DNA of 64,000 bases, taken from Hyphomicrobium nitrativorans NL23. Lineage in GTDB: Bacteria; Pseudomonadota; Alphaproteobacteria; Rhizobiales; Hyphomicrobiaceae. The notes beneath the pieces are model-generated. The model was given only the letters and a program-made list of their open reading frames with translations. It was not told the DNA's origin and did not search any database. Position 1 is the stretch's first letter; the number at the start of each line of letters is the position of its first letter. Shown here piece by piece: positions 19,126-27,891 of the stretch. A program made the translations under genes and the position numbers. The stretch lies in NCBI RefSeq assembly GCF_000503895.1, contig NC_022997.1, positions 3,165,821 to 3,229,820 of the forward strand, given 5' to 3'.

Positions 19126-20739
19126 TTGAGCGTAGAGGCGGGACAGTCTGCCTGCCGGCACCGAGCCAAAGCCCGGATGCCCGGTCTTCAGGTCCTCGGT
19201 CTGGGCGTGACGGCACTCATTGCCGTCGTGCTGCAAGCCGGGCTCGCGCATGCGCGCGAAGACCGCACGATTTCCTTCTTCCACATCCACACCAAGGAAA
19301 CGATCACCGTCCTCTACAAGAGGAACGGCAGCTACATCCCCGATGCGATGAAAAAGATCGACTGGATCATGCGCGACTGGCGGCGGGACGAGTCCATCAA
19401 GATGGACCCCAAGACCATCGACATTATCTGGGAAATGCACCGCGAGCTCGGTTCGCAGAAGCCCGTCAGCATCATTTCCGGATACCGCTCGCCCGCCACC
19501 AACACCATGCTGCGCAAGACACGCGGCGGACAGGCGCAGCGCAGCCATCACATGACGGGCAAGGCTATCGACATCTCCTTCCCCGACGTCCCCATACGGC
19601 GCATGCGCTATTCGGCGATGATCCGAGAACGCGGCGGCGTCGGCTACTATCCGACATCGGGCATCCCGTTCGTGCATGTCGATTCCGCGCGCGTGCGCCA
19701 TTGGCCGCGCATGGTGCGCGACGAGCTTGCGCTGTTGTTCCCATCCGGCCGCACGCAGCATAGGCCGGCCGACGGCAAACCCATCACACGCGGGGATGCA
19801 ACGGCTGCTCGCGCAAAGCGCAAGGATCTCGCGCAGGAAGTGGCGCAGTACTTCGCCATCCGGGACGGAAAGGTACAGCCGGCGCCGGTGCAGGTGGCCG
19901 AGGCATGGCAGGCTTCCGTCGCGTCCGCCCCGGTTCCGATGCCGGCGCGTGCCGTCCGCCCAACGCCGGCTCCGGATCGCCGCATGGCCGCCGGCGCGCC
20001 AGTGCCGCCGCGCGACGCGACCCGGCCCGAGGCGATGACCTCCCTCGCCTCGCTTTCCGTAGACACGCCGTCTTCGCGCCCATCCGCGCCGAAGCCGAAA
20101 CTCGTCGCTGCGCCGCGTCCCATCGATCGGCCCTCTGAGTTCGTCAACCGGCTTCCCGACGCCGAGCGCTCGCGCCTCGACATGCTGGTCAAGCTGGCCT
20201 CCCTCGAAGAGCCGTCGAGCCTGCCTGCCGAAACTGGGACGTCTTCTCTGATTACGGGAACGGCTCCGCTGCGCACTGCATCGTTGACGCCGTCCTGGCC
20301 GTCGCTGCGTAAGGCGGCCCCCGTCACCGAAGATCTCGCATCCGGCGCGGATCTTGCTCACAATCCGCTCAGCGCGGGCAGTTCCGATTGGCGCAGCGGC
20401 TGGCATGTCGCGCCCGCTTATGACGACGATCATCCAGATGAGCTTGCCTATCGGCCCTTCGCGCTCGGACCGCTGTTGACGGAAACGCCTTCCTTCGACG
20501 ATCCCGCGCTCGTGACCCTCGTGCACCCCGACGCGAACGAAGCCCTCGCGATGCTCGACGACGAAGGCTCCGCGCTGCCGATGCGGTTCGGGCCGGAGAC
20601 GTCGCACACGGCGATGGCCTGGGCGCAGGCGTTCAGCGGGGACGCAGTCAATTTCGATGCATTTGCGACGGCGTCCGAGCCCAGCGCGCCGTCCGGTCCT
20701 CAGCTTCTCGCACGCGCCGTCAAGACTCAGCCGAGGTAG
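19126..20739 (+). CDS. Secreted DUF882 (peptidase M15-like) protein with long C-terminal extension
   Basis: About 537 residues. A basic N-region and hydrophobic stretch ending AGLAHA form a signal peptide. Then comes the DUF882/YcbK-type domain with SGYRSPATN, SHHMTGKAIDI and FVHVDSARVRHWPR, the zinc-ligand pattern of M15-type murein peptidases. The remaining roughly 300 residues are Pro/Ala-rich and probably disordered. The start is uncertain: TTG at 19126 has GGGGGAA at ideal spacing, and ATG at 19177 also gives a signal peptide. Its 3' end overlaps the convergent oxyR end by 20 bases. It probably acts on peptidoglycan in the periplasm. Confidence 0.82.
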   Translation: MSVEAGQSACRHRAKARMPGLQVLGLGVTALIAVVLQAGLAHAREDRTISFFHIHTKETITVLYKRNGSYIPDAMKKIDWIMRDWRRDESIKMDPKTIDIIWEMHRELGSQKPVSIISGYRSPATNTMLRKTRGGQAQRSHHMTGKAIDISFPDVPIRRMRYSAMIRERGGVGYYPTSGIPFVHVDSARVRHWPRMVRDELALLFPSGRTQHRPADGKPITRGDATAARAKRKDLAQEVAQYFAIRDGKVQPAPVQVAEAWQASVASAPVPMPARAVRPTPAPDRRMAAGAPVPPRDATRPEAMTSLASLSVDTPSSRPSAPKPKLVAAPRPIDRPSEFVNRLPDAERSRLDMLVKLASLEEPSSLPAETGTSSLITGTAPLRTASLTPSWPSLRKAAPVTEDLASGADLAHNPLSAGSSDWRSGWHVAPAYDDDHPDELAYRPFALGPLLTETPSFDDPALVTLVHPDANEALAMLDDEGSALPMRFGPETSHTAMAWAQAFSGDAVNFDAFATASEPSAPSGPQLLARAVKTQPR

Positions 20740-21685
20740 CCGCCTTCCTCACACCCGCGCGGCCACCCGCACGCGCGGTCGCCAGCGGACCGTCGTTCCA
20801 CGCCTTCGTCACGAGACGGCCGAGTTCTTCGAAGTCGTTCGTACGCGGCGACGTCGACCGCCACACGAGACCGATGGTGCGAAACGGCTCGGGCTCCACG
20901 AAGCGGACGAGCGTGATGTCGCGGCCGCGTTCTTCGATACCGATCGACATCTCCGGCAAAAGCGTGATGCCGAAGCCGGCGGACACCATCTCGACGATGG
21001 TCGCGAGGCTCGACGCGCCGAACGTGTTCACCGCGTCGACCTGCTTGAGACTGCAATACGTCAGCGCCTGGTCGCGCAGGCAGTGCCCCTCTTCGAGCAG
21101 CAAGAGCCGCTCGTGCTCGATCAATTCCTTCGTTGCGCGCACGCGGCCCGAGAGTTTGCGCTCCTTGGGCAGGGCGAGAAGAAACCTGTCCTCAAACAGC
21201 GGGAGGTTCGTCAGGTCCGGATTCTTGAGCGGCAGCGCGAGCAGCAAGACGTCGAGCTTGCCCTCCAGAAGCTCGTCGGTGAGCGGCTGGGTCTGGGTTT
21301 CGCGTACATGCAGTTCGAGATCGGGGTACGCATCGCGCAACAGCGGCAAGAGAGGCGGCAGCAGATAGGGCGCAACGGACGGGATGACGCCGAGCCGCAA
21401 CGTGCCCGCCAGCAGCCGGTTGGAGTGCTGCGCGTAAGCGACGAGGTCGCGCACGTCGCCCAGGACACGCGCGCAGCGAGCGGCAATCTCGGCCCCTTTG
21501 CCGGTGAGCCGAACGCCTGCGCGGGTCCGCTCCACAAGCACGAGCCCCAGGCTCTGTTCGAGTTCGTGGATCTGCATGGAGAGTGCGGGCTGCGTCACAG
21601 AGCACGCCTCCGCCGCGCGCCCGAAATGGAGCTCGCGTGCCAAGGCGTCGAAGTAGCGGAGCTGCTTGAGCGTGACGTGCGTCAT
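20720..21685 (-). CDS. oxyR: Peroxide-sensing LysR regulator OxyR
   Basis: A 321-residue LysR protein. An N-terminal HTH (LKQLRYFDALARELHFGRAAEA) is followed by an effector domain. The redox pair is clear: EEGHCLRDQALTYC places Cys202 and Cys211 nine apart, as in E. coli Cys199/Cys208. It should activate peroxide defence genes. No catalase or ahpC is adjacent. The upstream region runs toward an orphan plus-strand terminator at 21840. Confidence 0.93.
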   Translation of the reverse strand: MTHVTLKQLRYFDALARELHFGRAAEACSVTQPALSMQIHELEQSLGLVLVERTRAGVRLTGKGAEIAARCARVLGDVRDLVAYAQHSNRLLAGTLRLGVIPSVAPYLLPPLLPLLRDAYPDLELHVRETQTQPLTDELLEGKLDVLLLALPLKNPDLTNLPLFEDRFLLALPKERKLSGRVRATKELIEHERLLLLEEGHCLRDQALTYCSLKQVDAVNTFGASSLATIVEMVSAGFGITLLPEMSIGIEERGRDITLVRFVEPEPFRTIGLVWRSTSPRTNDFEELGRLVTKAWNDGPLATARAGGRAGVRKAATSAES

Positions 21686-21787
21686 AAGGCAGCCTGATCA
21701 GAGGCGAAACAAATAACGATTAGCCCTGATCTTTGGCGCGGTCTATGGTCACAGTGAACAAACCATCGTGATCATCTGGTCAACCTG

Positions 21788-21841
21788 ATGGGACGATTTC
21801 CCGAACACGGCTGGTGGGGCTTCGGTCTAGCCTGTCGTTAA
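21788..21841 (+). other. 17-codon leader-like ORF ending at a terminator stem
   Basis: ATG at 21788 encodes MGRFPEHGWWGFGLACR and stops (TAA, 21839-21841) exactly where the terminator stem begins. Two adjacent Trp codons followed by a terminator recall attenuator leader peptides, but there is no clear ribosome-binding site and no downstream plus-strand biosynthetic gene. It may be chance or part of a small RNA. Confidence 0.25.
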
Positions 21842-21880
21842 CGTCCCGGGCCGTACGCCGAAGCGGCCCGGGACGTTTTT
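21840..21880 (+). terminator. Orphan intrinsic terminator upstream of oxyR
   Basis: A perfect 14-bp stem (ACGTCCCGGGCCG at 21841-21853 with CGGCCCGGGACGT at 21864-21876, plus one A-T pair) and a 10-base loop, followed by TTTTCGTTTT. No annotated plus-strand gene ends nearby: the plus-strand DUF882 gene ends 1.1 kb earlier. It implies a short plus-strand transcript from the oxyR intergenic region. Confidence 0.7.
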
Positions 21881-22070
21881 CGTTTTCGAACACAAGCTGA
21901 GAGAAACTTCGCTCAACGCGCGGCGGGGGAGGGATGGCCGGCGCAGTCCATGCGTAGCATGGCTCCGCCACTCTTTTACTTGCATGGCTCCGCCATGACC
22001 GCCGGGTCGCGTCCAAGCGGAGCTTGACTCCGCCAAGACGCTCGCGTGCCTGCCGCGTCATTATTGTTTT
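21877..22070 (+). repeat. Dispersed repeat, copy A
   Basis: It begins with the family core (T-rich run, CG, ACACAAGCTGAGAG, AAACTTCGCTCAA at 21877-21917). A run of small palindromes follows: CATGCGTAGCATG, ATGGCTCCGCCAT and a GCGTCCAAGCG block. The 29 bases at 21982-22010 are identical to 24824-24852 in copy B, and 22000-22048 closely match 54560-54610. It fills the space between the orphan terminator and the gapR end. Confidence 0.75.
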
Positions 22071-22115
22071 TCGCCGTCGGCCGTGCGGCTCGCGCCACAA
22101 CCGGCGGCGTGCGGC

Positions 22116-22418
22116 CTATTCGGCGGCGATCATGTGATCGACGGCCGCCTCGGCGTCCGCGGACAGGGGGCCGTCCAGCATACCCAAGGCGTGCATGTAG
22201 ACTTCGAGGAGGCTCTCTTCCTCCTGGCGCTCCGTCTGGCTCTTTTTGCGCAGACGGACGATCTGCCGAAGGGTCTTCACATCGAAGCCCAGCCCCTTGG
22301 CTTCGTTGTATTTGTCGCGGATGTCATCCGCGAGGGCCTTCTTCTCTTCTTCCAGCCGCTCGATGCTTTCGATCATCTGGCGAAGCTGCTTCTGCGCCGA
22401 GGCTTGAAGCGTCGTCAT
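22116..22418 (-). CDS. gapR: GapR-like nucleoid protein (DUF2312)
   Basis: A 100-residue, almost wholly helical DUF2312 protein (coiled-coil [42 protein letters not shown]). In Caulobacter, GapR binds overtwisted AT-rich DNA ahead of the replication and transcription machinery. The length and the [13 protein letters not shown] core match. Its neighbours DUF1036 and pyk occur near it in other Rhizobiales. Confidence 0.93.
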   Translation of the reverse strand: MTTLQASAQKQLRQMIESIERLEEEKKALADDIRDKYNEAKGLGFDVKTLRQIVRLRKKSQTERQEEESLLEVYMHALGMLDGPLSADAEAAVDHMIAAE

Positions 22419-22788
22419 GGCACCCCCTGCATCCGTTCGTTTACTGCGATGTTCGCGCGCCGGACCCCTTATCCGGCCCCGACCTTGCCCGGACGCTAGG
22501 CTTCGACTTAGCCCCCCGCAAGGAGGGGCTGCGTCTATCCAGAGGTAATTTCCCTGTGGATCATCGGCTTAGGACGCGACATCCGCCCAGTTTGTCGCGG
22601 TTGCGACGCGCCGCGGCCTTGCGCATTCCAATCCCAAGGCTTTCAATGCACCTCATCCCCTGCGGTGCTCCGCTCTCGTCGCACCTCAAAGCTGCCCGCT
22701 TTGCCTGCCAGCCTCGCCATGCTTCCCGCAAAAACCCGGCCGCGTTCAGGTTTCCGTTACGTCAGGCCGTTACACTTCCCGTGCAACC
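22419..22788. other. Gene-free divergent region between gapR and DUF1036 gene
   Basis: 370 bases. I see one GC hairpin (AGCCCC...GGGGCT near 22511-22531) without a U-tract, and no convincing coding frame. It presumably carries the promoters of the two divergent genes; no clear -10/-35 pair stands out. Confidence 0.4.
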
Positions 22789-23226
22789 ATGAGCCCGAAA
22801 TTCCGATTCTTTCCGCTCGGGGCGACCCTCCTTATCGCCCTCGTCCCCGATGCCGCGCTCGCAGATCTCAAGTTCTGCAACGCCACCCAAAGCCGCATCG
22901 GCGTTTCGATCGGCTATCAGGACGCGGACGGATGGGCGACGGAAGGGTGGTGGAACATCGCGTCGCAGACATGCGAAACGCTCTTGAAAGGTGCCGTGCC
23001 GAGCCGGTTTATCTACGTCCACGCGGTCGACTACGATCGCGGCGGCGAATGGGCCGGCACCAACTTCATGTGCACCGACGACAAATCGTTTGCCATCCGC
23101 GGTGTTCTGGATTGCCCCAAACGCGGCTATAAGCGCACGGGTTTTTACGAAGTCGATACGGGCGAGGCGACCGAATGGACGGTTCGCCTCACCGATCCTG
23201 AAGATAAAGGACAAAGCGGGCAATGA
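22789..23226 (+). CDS. Secreted DUF1036 protein
   Basis: A 145-residue protein with a signal peptide (cleavage near PDAALA-DL). The DUF1036 domain includes LKFCNATQSRIGVSIGY, GWWNIASQTCETLL and YDRGGEWAGTNFMCTDD; four cysteines could form two disulphides in the periplasm. Function is unknown. The stop overlaps the pyk start (ATGA), so it is translated with pyruvate kinase, a pairing seen in many Rhizobiales. Confidence 0.88.
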   Translation: MSPKFRFFPLGATLLIALVPDAALADLKFCNATQSRIGVSIGYQDADGWATEGWWNIASQTCETLLKGAVPSRFIYVHAVDYDRGGEWAGTNFMCTDDKSFAIRGVLDCPKRGYKRTGFYEVDTGEATEWTVRLTDPEDKGQSGQ

Positions 23227-24731
23227 GGCGTGATAGGCGGGTCAAAATCGTAGCGACGCTCGGGCCCGCGTCGTCCGCTCCGGACGTGATCGAGCGCCTG
23301 TTCGTTGCGGGCGTGGACGTTTTCCGCGTCAACATGAGCCACACGGGACACGACGCGGCCCGCGGCCTGGTGCGGACCATTCGCGATGTCTCCGACAAGC
23401 ACCGCTGCTCGATCGGCGTCCTCTGCGACCTCCAGGGGCCCAAGTTCCGGCTCGGCGAGTTCGTCGACGGACGCACGCTCGTCAAGGCGGGCGAGCTTTT
23501 CCGTTTCGACCAGAGCGGAGAGCCCGGCACGTCTCAGCGTGTCAGCCTGCCTCACGCGCCGATTTTCGATGCGGTGAAACCGGGCGATGCGCTGCTCATC
23601 GACGACGGCAAGCTCCGGATGCGCGTGATCGAAAGCGGCAAGGGCGACATCGTGGCCGAGGTGGTGACCGGCGGCATCATGTCGAACCGAAAGGGTCTCT
23701 CGCTCCCCGACACCGTTCTCGCCGTGAGCCCGCTCACCGAAAAAGACCGTGAAGACCTCGACCTCGCGCTCAAGGTCGGGGCCGACTGGATCGCGCTTTC
23801 GTTCGTGCAGCGTGCCGAGGACGTCATCGAGGCGAAGCGCATCATCGACGGGCGGGCCGCCGTGCTCGCCAAGATCGAAAAGCCCTCCGCGATCGATGAA
23901 ATCGACGACATCATCGCAGCCGGCGACGGCTTCATGGTGGCGCGCGGCGATCTTGGCGTCGAGATGCCGGTCGAGCGCGTGCCCGGTCTGCAGAAGAAGA
24001 TCACGCGCAAGGCGCGCAGCGCCGGCAAGCCGATCGTCGTCGCGACGCAGATGCTGGAAAGCATGACCACGTCGCCGATGCCGACGCGCGCGGAAGTCTC
24101 GGACGTGGCGACCGCCGTGTTCGACGGCGCGGACGCCATCATGCTTTCGGGCGAATCCGCGGTCGGGCAATACCCGGTCGAGACCATTCAGATGATGAAC
24201 CGCATCGCGCGCGAGGTCGAACACGATCCGAGCTACGACACTCTGGTTCACGCCATCGATCTTCCGCCTGTGCCGACGGGCGCAGACGCAATCGCGGTGG
24301 CCGCGCACGCCATCTCCGACACCGTGAAAGTGGCGGCGATCCTTTGCTACACGGCGACCGGGTCCACGGCGCTGCGCGTTGCACGCGAACGGCCGAACCT
24401 GCCTGTCATCGGGCTCACGCCGATTGCGCGAACGGCGCAGCGGCTGACCCTCGTGTGGGGCATCGAAACCGTGCTGACGGGCGATCCGGAAGACCTTGCC
24501 GACATGGTGCGCAAGGCAACCCGCATCGCTTACGAAGGCAACTTCGTGAAGCCCGGCCAGGGTGTGGTGATCACGTGCGGCGTGCCGCTCGGCTCTCCGG
24601 GTGCCACGAACATGATCCGCCTCGCCTTCGTGGACGAGCACGGTTTGCCGGACGGCCACGTTCCCGAATATGTGCCCGTCGGTGGCAAGGTGCCGGTGGA
24701 CAAGCGTCCGCCGCCGAAGCTCGCGCCGTAA
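23223..24731 (+). CDS. pyk: Pyruvate kinase
   Basis: A 502-residue pyruvate kinase with RRVKIVATLGPAS, FRVNMSH, CDLQGPKFR, the active-site MVARGDLGVEMP and KPIVVATQMLESM, and a C-terminal allosteric domain. It makes pyruvate and ATP from phosphoenolpyruvate and ADP. The DLQGPKFR form is usual in alphaproteobacteria. It is translationally coupled to the DUF1036 gene. A T7 run about 11 bases after the stop starts a repeat copy. Confidence 0.97.
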   Translation: MRRDRRVKIVATLGPASSAPDVIERLFVAGVDVFRVNMSHTGHDAARGLVRTIRDVSDKHRCSIGVLCDLQGPKFRLGEFVDGRTLVKAGELFRFDQSGEPGTSQRVSLPHAPIFDAVKPGDALLIDDGKLRMRVIESGKGDIVAEVVTGGIMSNRKGLSLPDTVLAVSPLTEKDREDLDLALKVGADWIALSFVQRAEDVIEAKRIIDGRAAVLAKIEKPSAIDEIDDIIAAGDGFMVARGDLGVEMPVERVPGLQKKITRKARSAGKPIVVATQMLESMTTSPMPTRAEVSDVATAVFDGADAIMLSGESAVGQYPVETIQMMNRIAREVEHDPSYDTLVHAIDLPPVPTGADAIAVAAHAISDTVKVAAILCYTATGSTALRVARERPNLPVIGLTPIARTAQRLTLVWGIETVLTGDPEDLADMVRKATRIAYEGNFVKPGQGVVITCGVPLGSPGATNMIRLAFVDEHGLPDGHVPEYVPVGGKVPVDKRPPPKLAP

Positions 24732-24741
24732 CGCTCTCCGG

Positions 24742-24920
24742 TTTTTTTGTTTCGTACGCAAGTTGCGAGAAGCTTCGGATAAGGGGCATGGCGCCGGTGG
24801 ATGGCCGGCGCAGTCCATGCGAAGCATGGCTCCGCCATGACCGCCGGGTCGCCTTGCTCCCGGGCGCTCACGCGCCATTTTTGTTTTCGGACACAAGCTG
24901 AGAGAAGCTTCGGATAACGG
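24742..24920 (+). repeat. Dispersed repeat, copy B (two cores)
   Basis: Two family cores (24742-24782 and 24878-24918) flank small palindromes. The second core is preceded by hairpin GGCGC-TCAC-GCGCC and T5. The middle carries CATGCGAAGCATG, ATGGCTCCGCCAT and GACCGCCGGGTCGC, identical to copy A over 29 bases. It lies just after pyk and before the end of the convergent TPR gene, where it may act as a two-way transcription stop. Confidence 0.78.
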
Positions 24921-24964
24921 GCGCCGGTGAGGCGGATGCCCCGTTTCCATAAAAAGGACGGACG

Positions 24965-25708
24965 CTAAATACCGCGCCCCTCGACTTCCACGCGCAGATC
25001 GTCGGCGATCTTTTTCGCGCCGGGCGCCATGGGGTGCACCTTGAGCAGGCTCTCGTAGGCTTCGAGGGCTGCTTTCTTCTCGTCGAGATGATGGAGAATG
25101 TTGGCGAGGCCTTCGATGGCCTTGAAGTGCTGCGGCTCAAGCGCGAGCACGCGGCGGATGTCACCGAGCGCGCGGGTGTAGTCGTTTTCGAGATAGAAGA
25201 GGTACGCGCGGCGGTTCCAGGCCTCGGCGTAATCCGGTTGCAGCTCCACGGCCGCGTTGAGCAGTTTCATCGCCAGATCGCGCCGCTCGGCTTCGGTCGC
25301 GGCGGCGGCGCGGGCCATCAACAAATCCGCTGTCGGGCTGCCGGAATGCTGCCAGAGCTGCTCGATAGCGGTTGAGATCTGCGTACCCGTTTCCTCGTCG
25401 GGAGCGGTGGCGAGCCGTCCGTAGAGTTCTTCGAGGAGTTGCGCGCGCTGCTCGGGCCCTGTCGCGGGGGAAGCTGCGGCCTCCTTCTCCGTCCCGGCTT
25501 GGGGCGCCTTAGACTGGGGATCGGGTGCAGGTGGCACTCTGGGAGGAACCGGCGCTATGCGCGGCTCTGGCGCGCCCGGAAACGCAGGACCGGATTTAGG
25601 ACCCGGCGATCCCGGCAAAGGAAGTTCGACCTGAGCGGCGGCAGGCGCGAATGCGAGGGCCAGGATTGCGGCGCTGAGGACCTTGCGGCCGGGCTTGATC
25701 TGCTTCAT
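24965..25708 (-). CDS. Secreted TPR-repeat protein
   Basis: A 247-residue protein with a signal peptide (ILALAFAPAAAQ), a Pro-rich linker to about residue 75, then three to four tetratricopeptide repeats (for example AVELQPDYAEAWNRRAYLFY and VLALEPQHFKAIEGLANIL). It is probably a periplasmic protein-interaction scaffold; no partner can be named. Confidence 0.85.
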   Translation of the reverse strand: MKQIKPGRKVLSAAILALAFAPAAAQVELPLPGSPGPKSGPAFPGAPEPRIAPVPPRVPPAPDPQSKAPQAGTEKEAAASPATGPEQRAQLLEELYGRLATAPDEETGTQISTAIEQLWQHSGSPTADLLMARAAAATEAERRDLAMKLLNAAVELQPDYAEAWNRRAYLFYLENDYTRALGDIRRVLALEPQHFKAIEGLANILHHLDEKKAALEAYESLLKVHPMAPGAKKIADDLRVEVEGRGI

Positions 25709-25785
25709 CCCGTCAAGATAGGGAGGACGGTGCCTGCCGTCAAAGGGGCGCTCTCATCCTCGAAGGGGCAGGCGCCCAAGCGAAA

Positions 25786-25813
25786 CCGCCCGCACACCAG
25801 GGGTGCCGGGCGG
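25786..25813 (-). terminator. Hairpin downstream of rpmJ
   Basis: Stem CCGCCCG/CGGGCGG with an inner CACC/GGTG, about 50 bases past the rpmJ stop on the minus strand, followed by TTTCG. The weak U-tract makes it a modest terminator candidate. Confidence 0.5.
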
Positions 25814-25860
25814 AAGCATTACTGAACAAAGGGGGCTGCGCACATCGGCGCGCCCACCGA

Positions 25861-25986
25861 TCAACCCTGACGGGCCTTGAAGCGGCGCTGCGTCTTGTTG
25901 ATGATGTAGAGACGCCCCTTGCGCCGAACGAGGCGATTGTCGCGATGGCGCGCGCGCAGGGACTTCAGCGAATTTCTGACCTTCAT
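25861..25986 (-). CDS. rpmJ: 50S ribosomal protein L36 (zinc-free type)
   Basis: 41 residues, [20 protein letters not shown]..., ending [13 protein letters not shown]. It lacks the zinc-binding cysteines, so it is the C-minus (YkgO-like) form standard in alphaproteobacteria. ATG at 25986 is the conserved start; the longer frame reads into the tRNA gene. Confidence 0.95.
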   Translation of the reverse strand: MKVRNSLKSLRARHRDNRLVRRKGRLYIINKTQRRFKARQG

Positions 25987-26018
25987 CGTACCAAATCCAT
26001 AGAGTCGAGGCCGGCGGA

Positions 26019-26093
26019 TGGTGGGCACTACAGGGATCGAACCTGTGACCCCTACCATGTCAAGGTAGTGCTCTACCGCTGAGCTAAGTGCCC
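26019..26093 (-). tRNA. tRNA-Val (anticodon GAC)
   Basis: 75 bases including an encoded CCA (26019-26021). The acceptor stem GGGCACT pairs with AGTGCCC, the D-arm reads GCTCAGCGGTAGAGC, the anticodon stem CTACC/GGTAG encloses TTGACAT, and the T-arm carries GGTTCGATCC. The anticodon GAC reads Val codon GUC. Confidence 0.96.
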
Positions 26094-26186
26094 ATCCGAG
26101 CCCGGATTGTCATGCGGAAGCGCCTCGTATACTGGCATTGAAGCGGGGTGGCAAGGACGAAGCGCAGGTCCGACCGCCGCATTCTT

Positions 26187-26546
26187 TCACGCCGCTAAAA
26201 GGCGCTCCACCTCGCGCACCAGATCCTTGAGATGGAAGGGCTTCGAGAGGACGCGGGCCTCCTTGGGCGTGGCGTTCTCGCTGTTGAGGATCACGGCCGC
26301 GAAGCCGGTGATGAACATGATCTTGAGATCAGGATCGATCTCTGCCGCGCGGCGGGCCAGCTCGATGCCGTCCATGCGCGGCATGACGATATCGGTCAGC
26401 AGCAGCGTGAAGGGCTCCTCGCGGAGGCGCTCGTAGGCTTCCTCGCCGTTGGCGAACGAGGTGACCTCGTAGCCCGCCTTGCCGAGCGCGCGCTCCAGGA
26501 AGCCGCGCATCGAATCGTCGTCCTCCGCCAGAAGAATTCTACACAT
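26187..26546 (-). CDS. cpdR: Single-domain response regulator CpdR
   Basis: A 119-residue receiver-only protein. It has LLAEDDDSMR, phospho-acceptor Asp52 (LLTDIVMPRMDGIELARRA), the family stretch IKIMFITGFAAV with one substitution, and VLSKPFHLKDLV. CpdR in its unphosphorylated form primes ClpXP to degrade cell-cycle proteins and is controlled by CckA-ChpT. The C-terminus ends in Ala-Ala, as in Caulobacter CpdR. ATG at 26546 gives the conserved N-terminus; the start nine codons earlier is less likely. The amidohydrolase-like gene next to it is a usual neighbour. Confidence 0.9.
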   Translation of the reverse strand: MCRILLAEDDDSMRGFLERALGKAGYEVTSFANGEEAYERLREEPFTLLLTDIVMPRMDGIELARRAAEIDPDLKIMFITGFAAVILNSENATPKEARVLSKPFHLKDLVREVERLLAA

Positions 26547-26963
26547 CGGAACACGCGAGGGATTGACGGTCATGGGGAGTGGCTACCGTGGGTCGATTTA
26601 TCGGGATCGGTCTCAAGAGACACATGAATCTGACGCGAATCTGACGCGAGTTTGGTAAACGGAGCGTGAACCGAATTGGCACGGAGCCCCCCTCGTGGCA
26701 GTTGCACCGATTATGTACAGCAAGCGGCGGGCCGTGCTTGCGGAGATGCGCGAAACGCTTAAATTTTTCTGCGGCTGGCGCGCCTTTCACGGCCTTTGCA
26801 GCGTGGACAGAGTGCTGCGACGTTGGCACACTGTCCCAAACCTACAGTCCAGACGCTGGCGCTTTGCGCCGATGCTGGACACGCAATCCTCGCCTCCGGC
26901 CATAAGCGGGTGCCCTCGCCGGTTGCGACGCGTCAAGCGGACCCTCTTCGTTATCAGGACCCT
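26547..26963. other. Gene-free divergent region between cpdR and the amidohydrolase
   Basis: About 420 bases. It holds a tandem 11-bp direct repeat (GAATCTGACGC twice, 26626-26647) and an AT-rich stretch near 26758-26768 (CTTAAATTTTTC). No frame here looks coding. It should carry both divergent promoters, but I cannot assign them. Confidence 0.4.
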
Positions 26964-27857
26964 ATGACCGCGTATTCCTCCTTCATTACCGATTTCGAGC
27001 CGCCGTTCTCGGTGCTCAAGCCCAAGGTTCAGAGCGCACCGTTCGTCCTCTGCTCGCCGCATTCCGGTCGAATTTACCCGCGCGCGTTCCTCGAACAGTC
27101 ACGGCTCGATCCGATGACGCTCAGGAAGTCCGAGGATTGTTTCGTCGACGAGCTTTTCGAAGGCGCGGCCGCGCTCGGCGTGCCGTTGATTTCGGCACAG
27201 TTTCCGCGCGCCTATCTCGACGTGAACCGGGAACCCTATGAACTCGATCCGGAGCTGTTTGCGGATCCGCTGCCGGATTATGCCAACTCACAATCGGTGC
27301 GGGTGATCGGCGGGCTCGGCACGATCGCGCGCATCGTGGCCGACGGCGAGGAAATCTACGCGTCGCGCCTCAGCGTGGAGCAGGCACTGGCGCGGATCGA
27401 TCACCTCTACTTTCCATTCCACGGCGCACTCGCAGAACTCATCGCCGAAACGAAAGCCCTGTTCGGTTATGCCGTCCTCATCGACTGCCATTCAATGCCG
27501 TCGGCGCAGATGGCCCAAAGCAGTGGGCCGCGCCCGGACTTCGTGATCGGCGACAGGTTTGGCGTTGCGTGCGATCCAAAACTCACGCGCACGCTCAAGG
27601 AGGCGCTCACAGGCAGCGGCTACGACGTGCATCTCAACCGGCCTTACGCCGGCGGCTACATCACCGAACACTACGGACGCCCGTTGGAGGGCGTGCACGC
27701 CGTGCAAATCGAGATTAACCGGGCGCTGTATCTCAACGAAGCGCGTTTCACGCCTGGGCGGGGCTTCCAACGCCTCAAGGCAGACCTGACGCGGATTGCC
27801 GGGACGCTGTTTTCGACGCTTCCCGCCGCCCTCGAACAGCGAGCGGCGGCCGAGTAG
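26964..27857 (+). CDS. N-formylglutamate amidohydrolase family protein
   Basis: A 297-residue member of the FGase/HutG-like family. It has FVLCSPHSGRIYP near the N-terminus, RAYLDVNREPYELD, LIDCHSMPS and the late segment YAGGYITEHYGRP...AVQIEINRALYLNE, the metal- and substrate-site pattern of the family. It hydrolyses N-formylglutamate or a similar amide. No hut genes are adjacent, so a role in histidine breakdown is not supported here. ATG at 26964 was chosen over a long upstream extension that has no family match. Confidence 0.88.
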   Translation: MTAYSSFITDFEPPFSVLKPKVQSAPFVLCSPHSGRIYPRAFLEQSRLDPMTLRKSEDCFVDELFEGAAALGVPLISAQFPRAYLDVNREPYELDPELFADPLPDYANSQSVRVIGGLGTIARIVADGEEIYASRLSVEQALARIDHLYFPFHGALAELIAETKALFGYAVLIDCHSMPSAQMAQSSGPRPDFVIGDRFGVACDPKLTRTLKEALTGSGYDVHLNRPYAGGYITEHYGRPLEGVHAVQIEINRALYLNEARFTPGRGFQRLKADLTRIAGTLFSTLPAALEQRAAAE

Positions 27858-27891
27858 ACGGCGCGGACAAATTCACCTGCGGCCGAGCAAG

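Noticed and set aside
22505-22535. A further CU-rich hairpin (minus strand CCCCTCCTTG) like the small RNAs at 28 kb
   Set aside because: It lacks the TTTCCTCCC linker, a terminator stem and a T-run.
23145-24950. A 601-codon minus-strand frame opposite pyk
   Set aside because: Antisense shadow of pyk that begins inside repeat copy B; the repeated peptide LSEASLSLC seen here and elsewhere is only the translated repeat core.
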